This document shows, piece after piece, positions 23,977 to 31,503 of a stretch of 43,150 bases of DNA (the stretch's first letter is position 1; the number at the start of each line of letters is the position of its first letter). The stretch spans positions 1 through 43,150 of the forward strand of contig JAKPBN010000128.1 in the NCBI GenBank assembly GCA_029778945.1, read 5' to 3'. Under the pieces are notes generated by a model that was not told the DNA's origin, did no database searches, and was given only the letters and a program-made list of their open reading frames with translations. This DNA comes from Spirochaetota bacterium. Lineage in GTDB: Bacteria; Spirochaetota; Spirochaetia; Treponematales; Rectinemataceae. A program made the translations under genes and the position numbers.

Positions 23977-24465
23977 ATGGTGGATACGGCCTCGCTTCAG
24001 AAATACTCCCTCTTTGGGGCCCTCCTCCCCGAAGAGATCGAGAAGATCAAGCCTTTCCTGGGGAGGGTCGAGTACCGGGCCGGAGAGACCATCATCGCCG
24101 AGGGCACGTCCAACGACAGGATCTACTTTATACTTGAGGGATGTGTCGATGTATCCAAGAACGGGGTCAGCCTCCTCACGATAGGGGAGGGGGAGACCTT
24201 CGGCGAGATGGAGCTTATTGATATAATGCCCTCCGCGGCGACCATTGTGGCCACCACCCCGGCCACCTGCGCGACGATCTCCAACCGGGCCATCCACAAC
24301 ATCTTCCACCTCGATCCCAGGATATTTGGCATAATTATCCTCAACCTGGCCCGGGACCTCTCCCGGAGGCTCCGGCGGATGGACGACCTCGTGGTTATCC
24401 AGACCCGCTCCGGCCGGGGCGAATCCTGCAGCTCCTGCTCCACCTGCCAGTCCGAGGGAGCCTAG
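23977..24465 (+). CDS. Single-domain cyclic-nucleotide-binding protein with Cys-rich tail
   Basis: The 162-residue protein is a Crp-type nucleotide-binding domain: LFGALLPEEIEKIKPFL, then the barrel with AGETIIAEGTSNDRIYFILE and the phosphate cassette-like region GETFGEMELIDIMPSAATIV. The normal cassette has an Arg near the end (RSA); here Ser-Ala-Ala stands in its place, so binding of cAMP or cGMP is doubtful. There is no helix-turn-helix. The last residues (ESCSSCSTCQSE) hold three cysteines in a short row that could bind metal. The gene is divergent from corA and followed 47 bases later by the hydrolase. No ribosome binding site is obvious. Confidence 0.82.
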   Translation: MVDTASLQKYSLFGALLPEEIEKIKPFLGRVEYRAGETIIAEGTSNDRIYFILEGCVDVSKNGVSLLTIGEGETFGEMELIDIMPSAATIVATTPATCATISNRAIHNIFHLDPRIFGIIILNLARDLSRRLRRMDDLVVIQTRSGRGESCSSCSTCQSEGA

Positions 24466-24512
24466 CCACGGAGCCCTGGCCAAGCCTCGCTCCTCTTTCC
24501 CGGAGCCTCGAC

Positions 24513-25361
24513 CTGGGCAATGGGGCATCCCTTTTCTTCTTCGACTCGAGCAAGGCCCCTCCTTCCGGGCCCAAGGCCCCGCCCGGCGGCTGCGTTGTCC
24601 TCCTCCACGGCCTGGGGGATGAGGCGGACTCCTTTAGGCATCTTCTGCCTCTCCTTGCGCCACGCCGTAGGATCCTCGCTCCCGACCTGCCCGGCTTTGG
24701 CCGCTCGGTTCCCCGGGGGAGGGCGTGCCTATCGAGCTGTGCCCGGGCCGTCGAGGCCCTGGTAGCCGCCGAGGCACCCCAGGGGGCAGTCCTCGTGGGC
24801 TCCTCCCTGGGGGCAAGCCTAGCCCAGCTGGTCGCGATGCGGGGACGGGTTCCGGTCCTCGGCCTGGTCCTGATGGACGGAGGCCTTCCGGCGGCTCCTG
24901 GCTCGGGGGAGGGCCTGGCCGCCTCGGTCCTGCCCTTTCTTGGGGAGGCCCGCTACCGCTCCCTCCGGGGGAGGCCCGAGGCCGCCTATGCCAGCCTTGG
25001 CCCCTACTATGCCGACCTGGCTTCCCTGGCCGAGGCCGACCGGGCCTTCCTGGCCCGCCGGGTGGTGGAGAGGGTCGAGAGCGAGGTCCAACTGCGCTCC
25101 TACTTTTCCCTCCTCCGGAGCCTCGTGCTGGAAGCCAGCTTTTCCTCCCGGGCCTATGCGGCTTTTATGGCCAAGACCGGGCTGCCTATCCTCATCCTCT
25201 GGGGGGAGGACGACCGGATCCTGGCCCCGGCCTCGGCCCGCCTCCTGGGAAGGCATGCAAAGGCCGCCGTCCAGCTTGTCCTGCCCGGGGCCGGCCACCT
25301 GCCCCAGCAGGAAAGGCCCCAGGCTACAGCCGGGGCTATCCTCGAATTCCTGGGCTCCTAG
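24513..25361 (+). CDS. Alpha/beta hydrolase with apparent CTG start
   Basis: About 282 residues form a full alpha/beta hydrolase: the oxyanion segment VVLLHGLGDEADSF, LAPDLPGFGRSV, the nucleophile elbow VGSSLGAS, the acid in WGEDDRIL and the base in GAGHLPQQERP. The frame is open and homologous-looking well upstream of the first GTG (24795), which would remove the oxyanion segment. No ATG, GTG or TTG exists in that frame between the preceding gene's stop and the HG motif. The only usual alternative is CTG at 24513, seven bases after GGAG (24502-24505). An ATG at 24520 is in another frame, so a sequencing indel is the other explanation. The substrate is unknown. The next gene, an MFS carrier, starts two bases after the stop. 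Confidence 0.8.
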   Translation: MGNGASLFFFDSSKAPPSGPKAPPGGCVVLLHGLGDEADSFRHLLPLLAPRRRILAPDLPGFGRSVPRGRACLSSCARAVEALVAAEAPQGAVLVGSSLGASLAQLVAMRGRVPVLGLVLMDGGLPAAPGSGEGLAASVLPFLGEARYRSLRGRPEAAYASLGPYYADLASLAEADRAFLARRVVERVESEVQLRSYFSLLRSLVLEASFSSRAYAAFMAKTGLPILILWGEDDRILAPASARLLGRHAKAAVQLVLPGAGHLPQQERPQATAGAILEFLGS

Positions 25362-25363
25362 AC

Positions 25364-26566
25364 ATGGCCGCCTTTGACAAAGCCCAAAAAAAGCTCTTGG
25401 GCATCATGATCCTCGCGGCGGTCTTTGACGGCCTCACCCAGGGCGTCCTCCTCCTCCAGGAGTCCATAGCCCGCAAGGCCCTCGGGGCGAGCGACACCCA
25501 GATAGCCCTCATCGGGGTGATCACCAACGGGGCCATGCTCTTTTCCTTCCTGGTCTCCTACTTCTTTGCCCACCGCAACAAGAAGTGGCTTGTGGCCGCC
25601 GGCTATATCGCCGGCCGGGGCATCTTTGCCCTGGCCTTCCTCATCACCAACTCTTGGGTCTTCCTGGGCTTCCTCGTCTTCTACCAGGGGGTCTTCGCGA
25701 TCCAGATCCCGGTGATGAATTCCTTCTTCCAGAACCGTATGGGGAAGAACCGGGGCTTTGCCTTCGGGATCACGAGGACGGTCCTCATCCTCTTTACCAT
25801 GCTCTCGTCCCTGGCGGTGGGCAAACTTCTGGACGCCCGCCCGGGAAGCTACGTGACCCTGCTTTCGGTCATAGCCGTGACGGGCCTGGCGACCTACGCC
25901 ATCCTCTTCTGGGTCGAGGCCGGCATCCCCTATGAGCCTAGTCCGAAGCCCCGGGCCGCCGACCTATGGAAGAGCGCGGCGGAGATCTCCCGCAACCGGC
26001 CCTTTGTCCTCTTTGAGCTGGCCTTCATGGTCTATGGCCTGGGCTTTACCCTCATCATCCCGGCCGTGCCCGTCTATCTCCTGGGGACTCTGCACTTCAG
26101 CTATGCCCAGATGTCCCTGGCCCAGGGCCTCTTTGCCCAGGGGGCCATCCTGGTCCTCACCCCGATAGCCGGAAGGATCTTTGACCGCATAGACATCTGG
26201 GTGGCGGCTACCTTCTCCTTCGGGATCCTTCTCTTCTATCCCCTCTGCTTTTTCCTGTCCTATCTCTTCGCCTCGCCGGCCCTGGCCTACCTGGGCTATT
26301 TCTTCTCTTCCCTGGGCCTCGTGGGGGTCAACTTCCTCTGGAACCTGGGGACCATGCATTTCTCCGGCAAGCCCTCGGAGTCCTACCTCTACCAGGGCTT
26401 CCACATATCCCTTGCGGGCATCCGGGGCGTGGCGGGCCCCCTCCTGGGCCTCCTCATCCTCTCCACCATCGGGGTCCAGTGGAACTTTGGGATCTCCATG
26501 GTCCTCTTTGCCCTGTCCTCCCTCCTCAGCCTCAGCATGGTCAGGCGGGGCCGGGCCGCCAGCTAG
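25364..26566 (+). CDS. MFS transporter
   Basis: The 400-residue protein begins at the ATG two bases after the hydrolase stop; the open frame extends much further upstream only because the hydrolase lies in another frame. Twelve hydrophobic segments are visible in two sets of six around a central loop (EAGIPYEPSPKPRAADLWKS). The typical basic loop after helix 2 reads FFAHRNKKWLVAAGYIAGRG. The substrate cannot be inferred. It is probably co-translated with the alpha/beta hydrolase, which may act on the same compound. It is convergent with the next gene, the stop codons sharing CTAG. Confidence 0.88.
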   Translation: MAAFDKAQKKLLGIMILAAVFDGLTQGVLLLQESIARKALGASDTQIALIGVITNGAMLFSFLVSYFFAHRNKKWLVAAGYIAGRGIFALAFLITNSWVFLGFLVFYQGVFAIQIPVMNSFFQNRMGKNRGFAFGITRTVLILFTMLSSLAVGKLLDARPGSYVTLLSVIAVTGLATYAILFWVEAGIPYEPSPKPRAADLWKSAAEISRNRPFVLFELAFMVYGLGFTLIIPAVPVYLLGTLHFSYAQMSLAQGLFAQGAILVLTPIAGRIFDRIDIWVAATFSFGILLFYPLCFFLSYLFASPALAYLGYFFSSLGLVGVNFLWNLGTMHFSGKPSESYLYQGFHISLAGIRGVAGPLLGLLILSTIGVQWNFGISMVLFALSSLLSLSMVRRGRAAS

Positions 26567-29500
26567 TAGGCCCAGCCGGGCCCCGAGTCGAGGCCCGCCC
26601 TTCCTCCCGTCCCTGCCTCGGTCCTGGGGCTTCCCAGCACCGCCGTCTCAGTCCCCTGGGCGGGACCGGCCTTGTCGAGGCCGAGCCTCGTCGCGTACTC
26701 GGCCGGGGCCGGCGAGCCGGGGACGGCCTTGCTGGCCCGGGCGAGCCAGGCGGCGGCCTCCTCGGGCCGGCCGGCCTTGGCTGAGAGGATGGCGAGGTTT
26801 AAATAGGCGGGCATGAAGGCCGGGCTCTTTTCCACGAGGGCGGCCAGGGTGGCCATGGCCGCCGCGCCCTGGCCATACCAAGCCTGGGCCCGGGCCATCT
26901 TGTTGCTGGCTCTCTCCCATTCGAGTCCGGTCCCGCCCTGGCGCCCTCGGTCGAGGCCCGCGAGGACCGGCCCCGAGACCTCCTTGGCGAAGCGGGCCAT
27001 GGTCAGGGCGGCGAGGCTGGCGCGTTGGGCGGCATCGGGCCTGGGCAGAGGCAGGCCCGAGGGTGGCAGGGGGAGGGCGGGGTAGGTCTTGCGCAGGGCC
27101 GCGAGGGGGAGGACGGCCAGGTCCCGGGTGCCCCTGTAGCGGGCCACAAGGCCCGAGGCCAGCTTCCAGGCCCCCGCGAAACCCTCGCCCAGGTTGGTGG
27201 ACTCCAAGGGTATCCAGAGCTTGCCGGCGGCCACGATGGTCTCGTAGCCCGGGGCGGCAAAGAGCCAGGCCGAGTCGGGGGCTTCCCCGGTGTCAAAGGC
27301 GAGGAAGACATGGCCCGGGCTCGTGAGGATGGCCGTGCCAAGGCCCTGGGACTCAAGGAGGGAGCAGAGGAGGGCCGTCGTGTCGTCGCAGTCCCCTCCC
27401 TGCCAGGCCAGGGTGGTCCTGGGGAAGCGGACCGTGTCCACGATCCTCCCGTCTCCCAGGGTATCCGTGATGGGGGACTGGGGGTCGGGCACATAGGCCA
27501 GGGGCAGGGCTCCGAGGGCATCGCACAAGGCGGTAGCCCGGGCCAGGGCCGGGCTGGGCAGGGCCGACTCGGGCGCGCCCCGGAGCATCCCAGCGGCGGC
27601 GGCGGCCAGGCTCTCGTCGTTGGGGGTGATAAAGGGCGCAAGGTGTCCCGTGTCGTCCCAGGTGAGGGCCGACCTCCGGTGGAGGGTAAAGGCCTTGGTG
27701 GCCTCGACCTTTCTCTCCTGGCCACCCTCCTTGTACCGCAGGGTCACGAGGGCCTGGAGGGGGAGGTCCTCCTCGACCTCCAGGACCCGCTGGTTGAGGT
27801 GGACGAGGAGGTCGAGGCTGGCCTCCTGGCCCGGGGCGAGGCTGGCCAGGGCCGGTCCCTCGGTGGGGTCGTCCATGTACTTGGGGATAAAGACCTCGGC
27901 CCTGAGCTCGGTGATCGCCGAGCCGAGGGTGTTGCGCAGGGTGAGCCTGCCCGGGCTCTGGCTGATGTAGACCTGGATAAGGGCCGGGAAGAGGGGGCCA
28001 AGCTCGATCTTGGCGATCTTGGGCAGTGCCGGGGGTAGGGCCGTCCCGTCCTCGGCATCCTTGAAGGCCCGCTTGAGGAGGGCTATCCGCCGGCTGGCCT
28101 CGGGGTCGTCGGGAACGAGAGCCCGGAGGGTCTCCAGGGTCTTCATCGTGCTCATGTAGGACAGGCGGGCCCGCTCGGGCCCGAACTTGGAAAGGAGGGC
28201 CAGGACCTCGGTCTCCCCGGCCGCGGCCCGGGCCGAGATGAGGCCCGCCTCGAGCTCGAGCCGGTGCTCGGCCACGGCCTGGTCGGCGGGCTTGAGCTCG
28301 AGATAGCGGCCCAGGCACGCCCGGGCAGCCTCGAGGCCGCCCCCGTCCTCGTAGGCCTTGGCCAGGTCGAGGATAGCCTGGGCCTGGGCCTTGCCGGGCC
28401 TGGTGGAGTCGAGATAGCTGGCCTGGATGCGGGCCAGGGTCGGCGTAAGGGGGGCGCCATGCTCGGCGATCCTCAAGATGCGCTTGCCCGAAAGGTCGTT
28501 GAGGCAATAGATGCCCTCCCCGGTCCGGGCAATGTCCGTCATGGGCGAGAGGCTCAGGGCCAGGCCTTCGGCCTTGCCGTCCCAGGCCCAGAGGAGCTGG
28601 CCCGTCCGGTCGTATCGCCGCACATCCGACTGGGTGAGGGCCAGAAAGGAGGAGTCCGGGAGGACGAGGAGCTTCATGATCGAGCCGCCCTCGAGGTCGA
28701 GGTAGAGGAGGTCCCGGAGCATAAAGCCTCGGGCGTCCAGGATCCGGATCGCCGAGGCCTGGGGGTCGAAGAGCCAGAGGGTGTTCTCCGGTCCCGGGGC
28801 CGCGACGGAGATGTAGTTGTCCTTGGCGATGGGGATGTCCCTCGGTCCCTCGCTCCCGTAGATCCTGGCCAGCTTGGGGGCCATGGCCAGGAAAAAGGGG
28901 GAGCCGTCCTCGAGGACCCCAAAGCTCGAGCCCGCCGGGGCGTCGATCCTTAGGCGCTGGTAGACCGAGGAGCCTTCGGGCAGGGAGTAGGTTCCGGTCC
29001 CGTCGCTGTTGCGCAGGATGAGGGTACCCGAGGGGCTTACCGAAACCCCGGTCGCGTAGTAGGAGAAGCCCTCCCCGGCCAGGGCCTTGCCGTACTGGGC
29101 CTTGACCTCCCAGGAGGGCCCGAACTCCAGGACGGCCATGAGGAGGGCCGAGACGAGGCTCCCGTCCTTGCGGGCCGCGAGGGAATAGGGAAAGACGCTG
29201 GCTCCGCCGGAGACGCCAAAGTCCACGCCCAGGATCTCCGAGGGCGAGAAGGTGTCCAGCAGGCGGGGCGGGGCGGCCGTGGCCTCCCCGGCGCCCTTCC
29301 TCTGGAGGGCCTCCATGGCCCGGGCAAACTCGAGGTGGAGGCTCGGGCCGACCTCGGTGAACCGCACCACCCTGTTCTTGCCCCAGTCCCCCGTGTTGTC
29401 CACTACAAGGAAGTTGGCCGAATAGTCCGAGCTTCCATTGACCCCGAAGGCGACGCGGATGACTTCCGGGGGCCTCTCTCCGTCCTCGAGGTTGGCGGAC

Positions 29501-29718
29501 AGGAGGGGCACTTCCCCAGCCAGCCCTAGGTCGGCCGCGACCTCCTTGAGGGCCGAGGAGAAGGCCTTTTGGATTCCCCCCAGGTCTGCCGCAGGAAGGC
29601 TGTCCCAGTGGGGTTCGAGGACGGGCAGGGGCCCTGGGACGGCCCCCAGGCCAAGGGGCAGGAGGAGGACTAGGACGAGGGCCGTGGCCAGGCGGAAGGG
29701 GAGGCGACTTTCCTTCAT
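26563..29718 (-). CDS. Secreted protein with propeller-like, transglutaminase-like and TPR regions
   Basis: The 1051-residue protein has a signal peptide (LATALVLVLLLPLGLGAVPG). Its middle part (about 200-420) has repeated strand patterns like NHL or PQQ blades (TLWLFDPQASAIRILDARGF, RRYDRTGQLLWAWDG). A helical TPR-like stretch (about 440-500) and a beta domain follow. A transglutaminase-like core comes next: the Cys in WQGGDCDDTTALLCSLLESQ, the His in SPGHVFLAFDTG and an acidic residue in WIPLEST. TPR-like repeats close the chain (PAFMPAYLNLAILSAKAGRP). Cys-His-Asp/Glu proteases and cross-linking enzymes share this core; the order GDC then GH fits an active enzyme. It would act outside the cytoplasmic membrane. 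Neighbours give no clue to its substrate. Confidence 0.75.
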   Translation of the reverse strand: MKESRLPFRLATALVLVLLLPLGLGAVPGPLPVLEPHWDSLPAADLGGIQKAFSSALKEVAADLGLAGEVPLLSANLEDGERPPEVIRVAFGVNGSSDYSANFLVVDNTGDWGKNRVVRFTEVGPSLHLEFARAMEALQRKGAGEATAAPPRLLDTFSPSEILGVDFGVSGGASVFPYSLAARKDGSLVSALLMAVLEFGPSWEVKAQYGKALAGEGFSYYATGVSVSPSGTLILRNSDGTGTYSLPEGSSVYQRLRIDAPAGSSFGVLEDGSPFFLAMAPKLARIYGSEGPRDIPIAKDNYISVAAPGPENTLWLFDPQASAIRILDARGFMLRDLLYLDLEGGSIMKLLVLPDSSFLALTQSDVRRYDRTGQLLWAWDGKAEGLALSLSPMTDIARTGEGIYCLNDLSGKRILRIAEHGAPLTPTLARIQASYLDSTRPGKAQAQAILDLAKAYEDGGGLEAARACLGRYLELKPADQAVAEHRLELEAGLISARAAAGETEVLALLSKFGPERARLSYMSTMKTLETLRALVPDDPEASRRIALLKRAFKDAEDGTALPPALPKIAKIELGPLFPALIQVYISQSPGRLTLRNTLGSAITELRAEVFIPKYMDDPTEGPALASLAPGQEASLDLLVHLNQRVLEVEEDLPLQALVTLRYKEGGQERKVEATKAFTLHRRSALTWDDTGHLAPFITPNDESLAAAAAGMLRGAPESALPSPALARATALCDALGALPLAYVPDPQSPITDTLGDGRIVDTVRFPRTTLAWQGGDCDDTTALLCSLLESQGLGTAILTSPGHVFLAFDTGEAPDSAWLFAAPGYETIVAAGKLWIPLESTNLGEGFAGAWKLASGLVARYRGTRDLAVLPLAALRKTYPALPLPPSGLPLPRPDAAQRASLAALTMARFAKEVSGPVLAGLDRGRQGGTGLEWERASNKMARAQAWYGQGAAAMATLAALVEKSPAFMPAYLNLAILSAKAGRPEEAAAWLARASKAVPGSPAPAEYATRLGLDKAGPAQGTETAVLGSPRTEAGTGGRAGLDSGPGWAY

Positions 29719-29757
29719 GGAAGGAGTATAGCGCGTCTTTCTTTCGGAGGAAGCGGC

Positions 29758-30033
29758 CTAGGCCGGGCCCGGAAGGGAGGCGCTGATCTCCAGGGCCGAG
29801 AGGCGGTCCCGGTTGAGGGAAAAGCGGACAAACTGGCCTTCCCGCCGCCGGATGATCACACCGGCATCCTCGAGGATGTGGGCATGGTGGCTGACGAGGG
29901 CCACGCTCATCTCGAGCTTGGCGGCGATTTCCTTGCCACAGGCCTCATCTGTGTTCATGAGGAGGCTTACGATCCTGAGGCGGAGGGGGTCGGCCAGGGC
30001 CCCGTACAGCTTGGCCTTTTCCTGGAGGTCCAT
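29758..30033 (-). CDS. ArsR-family transcriptional regulator
   Basis: From the internal ATG at 30033 the protein has 91 residues and the ArsR winged helix: KLYGALADPLRLRIVSLL, then ACGKEIAAKLEMSVALVSHH and the wing VIIRRREGQFVRFSLN. The longer frame to 30078 would overlap the operator region. Only one cysteine is present, so the classical ELCVCDL metal site is missing and the inducer may not be a metal. No strong ribosome binding site precedes either start. It is divergent from a nitroreductase gene, and a 9-bp perfect palindrome lies between them, so it very probably represses that gene. Confidence 0.88.
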   Translation of the reverse strand: MDLQEKAKLYGALADPLRLRIVSLLMNTDEACGKEIAAKLEMSVALVSHHAHILEDAGVIIRRREGQFVRFSLNRDRLSALEISASLPGPA

Positions 30034-30065
30034 ATCTATAAGGTAGCACATAAAAGCGGGGATAA

Positions 30066-30097
30066 TCAAATGATCCAATAATCAAAGAATCATTTGA
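30066..30097. promoter_or_regulatory. Palindromic operator between arsR-type and nitroreductase genes
   Basis: TCAAATGAT (30066-30074) and ATCATTTGA (30089-30097) form a perfect nine-base inverted repeat with a 14-base AT-rich spacer. The right arm overlaps the minus-35 of the nitroreductase promoter, as expected for repression by the ArsR-type protein. Confidence 0.7.
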
Positions 30098-30123
30098 CTA
30101 TTATATAAGCATATTCGTATATT
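30094..30123 (+). promoter_or_regulatory. Promoter of the nitroreductase gene
   Basis: TTGACT (30094-30099), 18-base spacer, TATATT (30118-30123), with AAGGAG (30130-30135) six bases before the ATG at 30142. Confidence 0.7.
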
Positions 30124-30141
30124 CAAACCAAGGAGCACACC

Positions 30142-30738
30142 ATGAGCCATGATTTTTATAGCGCCGTGAAGGCCCGCAGGACCGTCTATACCCTCAGCAA
30201 GAAATCCACCCTTTCCGATGCCCGCATCGAGGAGCTCCTCAAGGAAGCCCTCACCCATGCCCCCTCGGCCTTTAACTCCCAGTCGGGCCGCATTGTCCTT
30301 CTCCTGGGCAAGCACCATGACGAGCTCTGGGAAGCGGCCAAGGCCGCCCTGAAGCCCCTGGTTCCCGCCGAGGCTTTTCCCCAGACCGAGGCTAGGATAG
30401 ACGGCTTCAAGGCCGCCTACGGGACTGTCCTCTTTTTCGAGGACCAGGCCGTGGTCAAGGGCTTCCAGGAGAAGTTCTCGGCCTTTAAGGACAACTTTCC
30501 CATCTGGTCCGACAACGGAGCCGGGATCCTCCAGTATGTGGTCTGGACGAGCCTTGCGGTGGAAGGCATGGGTGCCTCCCTCCAGCATTACCACCCCCTT
30601 ATCAACGAGTGGGTGAGCCAGAAGACCGGCGTGCCCGCCTCCTGGAAACTGACCGCCCAGATGCCCTTCGGGGTCCCCACCGCCCCCGCCGGGCCCAAGG
30701 AGTTCTCTCCCCTCGATGGCCGATTTAAAGTGATGTAA
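30142..30738 (+). CDS. Nitroreductase family protein (Frm2/Hbn1/CinD-like)
   Basis: The 198-residue protein starts with the FMN-binding pattern YSAVKARRTVYTL, followed by LLKEALTHAPSAFNSQSGRI, FPIWSDNGAGILQYVVWTSL and EGMGASLQHYHPLINEW. This subgroup (yeast Frm2/Hbn1, lactococcal CinD) consists of FMN enzymes that reduce nitroaromatics or quinones under oxidative or metal stress. It has its own promoter and is divergent from an ArsR-type repressor. The stop codon is followed after one base by the terminal repeat of a 150-bp MITE, so the original 3' end may have been replaced. No terminator follows the gene. Confidence 0.88.
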   Translation: MSHDFYSAVKARRTVYTLSKKSTLSDARIEELLKEALTHAPSAFNSQSGRIVLLLGKHHDELWEAAKAALKPLVPAEAFPQTEARIDGFKAAYGTVLFFEDQAVVKGFQEKFSAFKDNFPIWSDNGAGILQYVVWTSLAVEGMGASLQHYHPLINEWVSQKTGVPASWKLTAQMPFGVPTAPAGPKEFSPLDGRFKVM

Positions 30739-30739
30739 G

Positions 30740-30889
30740 TGCCACCAAGATTGTGTATATCTTTGGCTAAGTTTATGTGTGATAGCTATTTAGAACCGAA
30801 GGCCCCCAGTCCCGGTCGGGCCCTAGGACGATTCTAGCAGCTAGCTATGCCAAGCCCAGCCTCTGGCTTTAAACACAATCTTGGTTGCA
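30740..30889. mobile_element. 150-bp MITE sharing the inverted repeats of the 17.8 kb insertion sequence
   Basis: TGCCACCAAGATTGTGTA (30740-30757) is identical to the right end of the insertion sequence, and the match continues outward to GTAAG (23 bases in all). The other end (30870-30889) is, inverted, TGCAACCAAGATTGTGTTTA. The inside has no coding frame and no similarity to the transposase. It is therefore a non-autonomous derivative that the intact transposase could move in trans. Confidence 0.8.
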
Positions 30890-30892
30890 TAA

Positions 30893-31247
30893 CCCCGGGG
30901 AAGGACACCTTTGGCGATTCAAAGGTTCGCCTTCCCCAAACCATTTAAGGAAGCAGCCGCTTCATCAAAGAAGCTCTTCCTCTTCTCCTCGCCTTTGGAA
31001 GGGTGGGGACCGGGGAGGGGAATCCCGTTGGCGATTCAGAGGTTCCCCCAATCCTGACAGCCCTCCTCGCTTTGGAAAAAGAGGGGCCCGGGGAGGGGAA
31101 ACCTTTGGCGATTCAAAGGTTCGCCTCCCCGAAATCATTTATGGAAGCAGCTGCTTAATCAAAGAAGCTCTCCCTCTCCTCCTCGCCTTTGGAAGGGTGG
31201 GGCCCGGGGAGGGGAATCCTTTGGCGATTCAAAGGTTCCCCTCCCCG
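30893..31247. repeat. Array of four hairpin repeats, two tandem units of about 194 bp
   Basis: The core TTGGCGATTC occurs at 30911, 31028, 31105 and 31221. Each core sits in a hairpin such as GGGGAGGGGAA-CCTTTG...CAAAGG-TTCCCCTCCCC. Spacings are 117, 77 and 116 bases, so copies 1+2 and 3+4 form a duplicated unit of about 194 bases. The intervals after copies 1 and 3 are also alike (GGAAGCAGC...CTTTGGAAGGGTGGGG). No protein is likely. The regular hairpins could act on RNA structure or transcription. Confidence 0.75.
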
Positions 31248-31248
31248 C

Positions 31249-31278
31249 AAAAAAAAACAGCCGCTCCATATGAGCGGC
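31249..31278 (-). terminator. Intrinsic terminator of the minus-strand small RNA
   Basis: Minus strand: GCCGCTC-ATATG-GAGCGGC stem and loop (31260-31278), then CTG and nine T residues. No protein gene lies directly upstream on this strand, so it ends a non-coding transcript. Confidence 0.8.
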
Positions 31279-31416
31279 CAAGCGGGAAAAGGTCGATGTC
31301 CTGCCTTCGTTCGATGTGCCGGCGCTTGAATCCATGGTGCCGCGCGCCCAGGGCGGCAGGAGCCTACGTATCGGCTCCGTAGTGAACACAGTTCGGGACC
31401 CTTTTCCCAACTTCCA
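31249..31416 (-). ncRNA. Small RNA, possibly 6S RNA
   Basis: A minus-strand promoter and a strong terminator frame about 165 bases with no gene. The 5' GGGAAAAGGGTCC (near 31408-31396) pairs with the 3' GGAC...GACCTTTTCCC (ending near 31284), giving one long closing stem. In the centre is TGCCGC...GCGGCA (an apical hairpin near 31340-31360), with unpaired strands between, one of which reads GGAGCCGATA. The rod shape, length and central bubble fit 6S RNA, which binds the housekeeping RNA polymerase; GAGCCGATA also occurs in E. coli 6S RNA. Identity is an inference; existence of a transcript is better supported than its class. Confidence 0.5.
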
Positions 31417-31422
31417 TGTAGA

Positions 31423-31450
31423 ATCATAGCGCCTTTCCGCGAGAAAACAA
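31423..31450 (-). promoter_or_regulatory. Promoter of the minus-strand small RNA
   Basis: TTGTTT (31445-31450), 16-base spacer, TATGAT (31423-31428) on the minus strand. Transcription would begin near 31416. Confidence 0.55.
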
Positions 31451-31503
31451 GCCCCCGTTTGCGGGCCCTGGGGGTATAGTCCTCCTGCGCAAAGGGAGGT
31501 TCC

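Noticed and set aside
24725-25363. N-terminal extension of the MFS protein
   Set aside because: It is the out-of-frame shadow of the alpha/beta hydrolase; the carrier starts at 25364.
27025-28038. 337-codon frame opposite the transglutaminase-like gene
   Set aside because: Shadow frame of biased composition, no family features.
30893-31247. CRISPR array
   Set aside because: Repeats are hairpins at uneven spacing (117, 77, 116) and the intervals are themselves similar; no cas genes are present.
30885-31382. 165-codon plus-strand frame through the hairpin array
   Set aside because: It only translates the repeats and has no ribosome binding site or domain.
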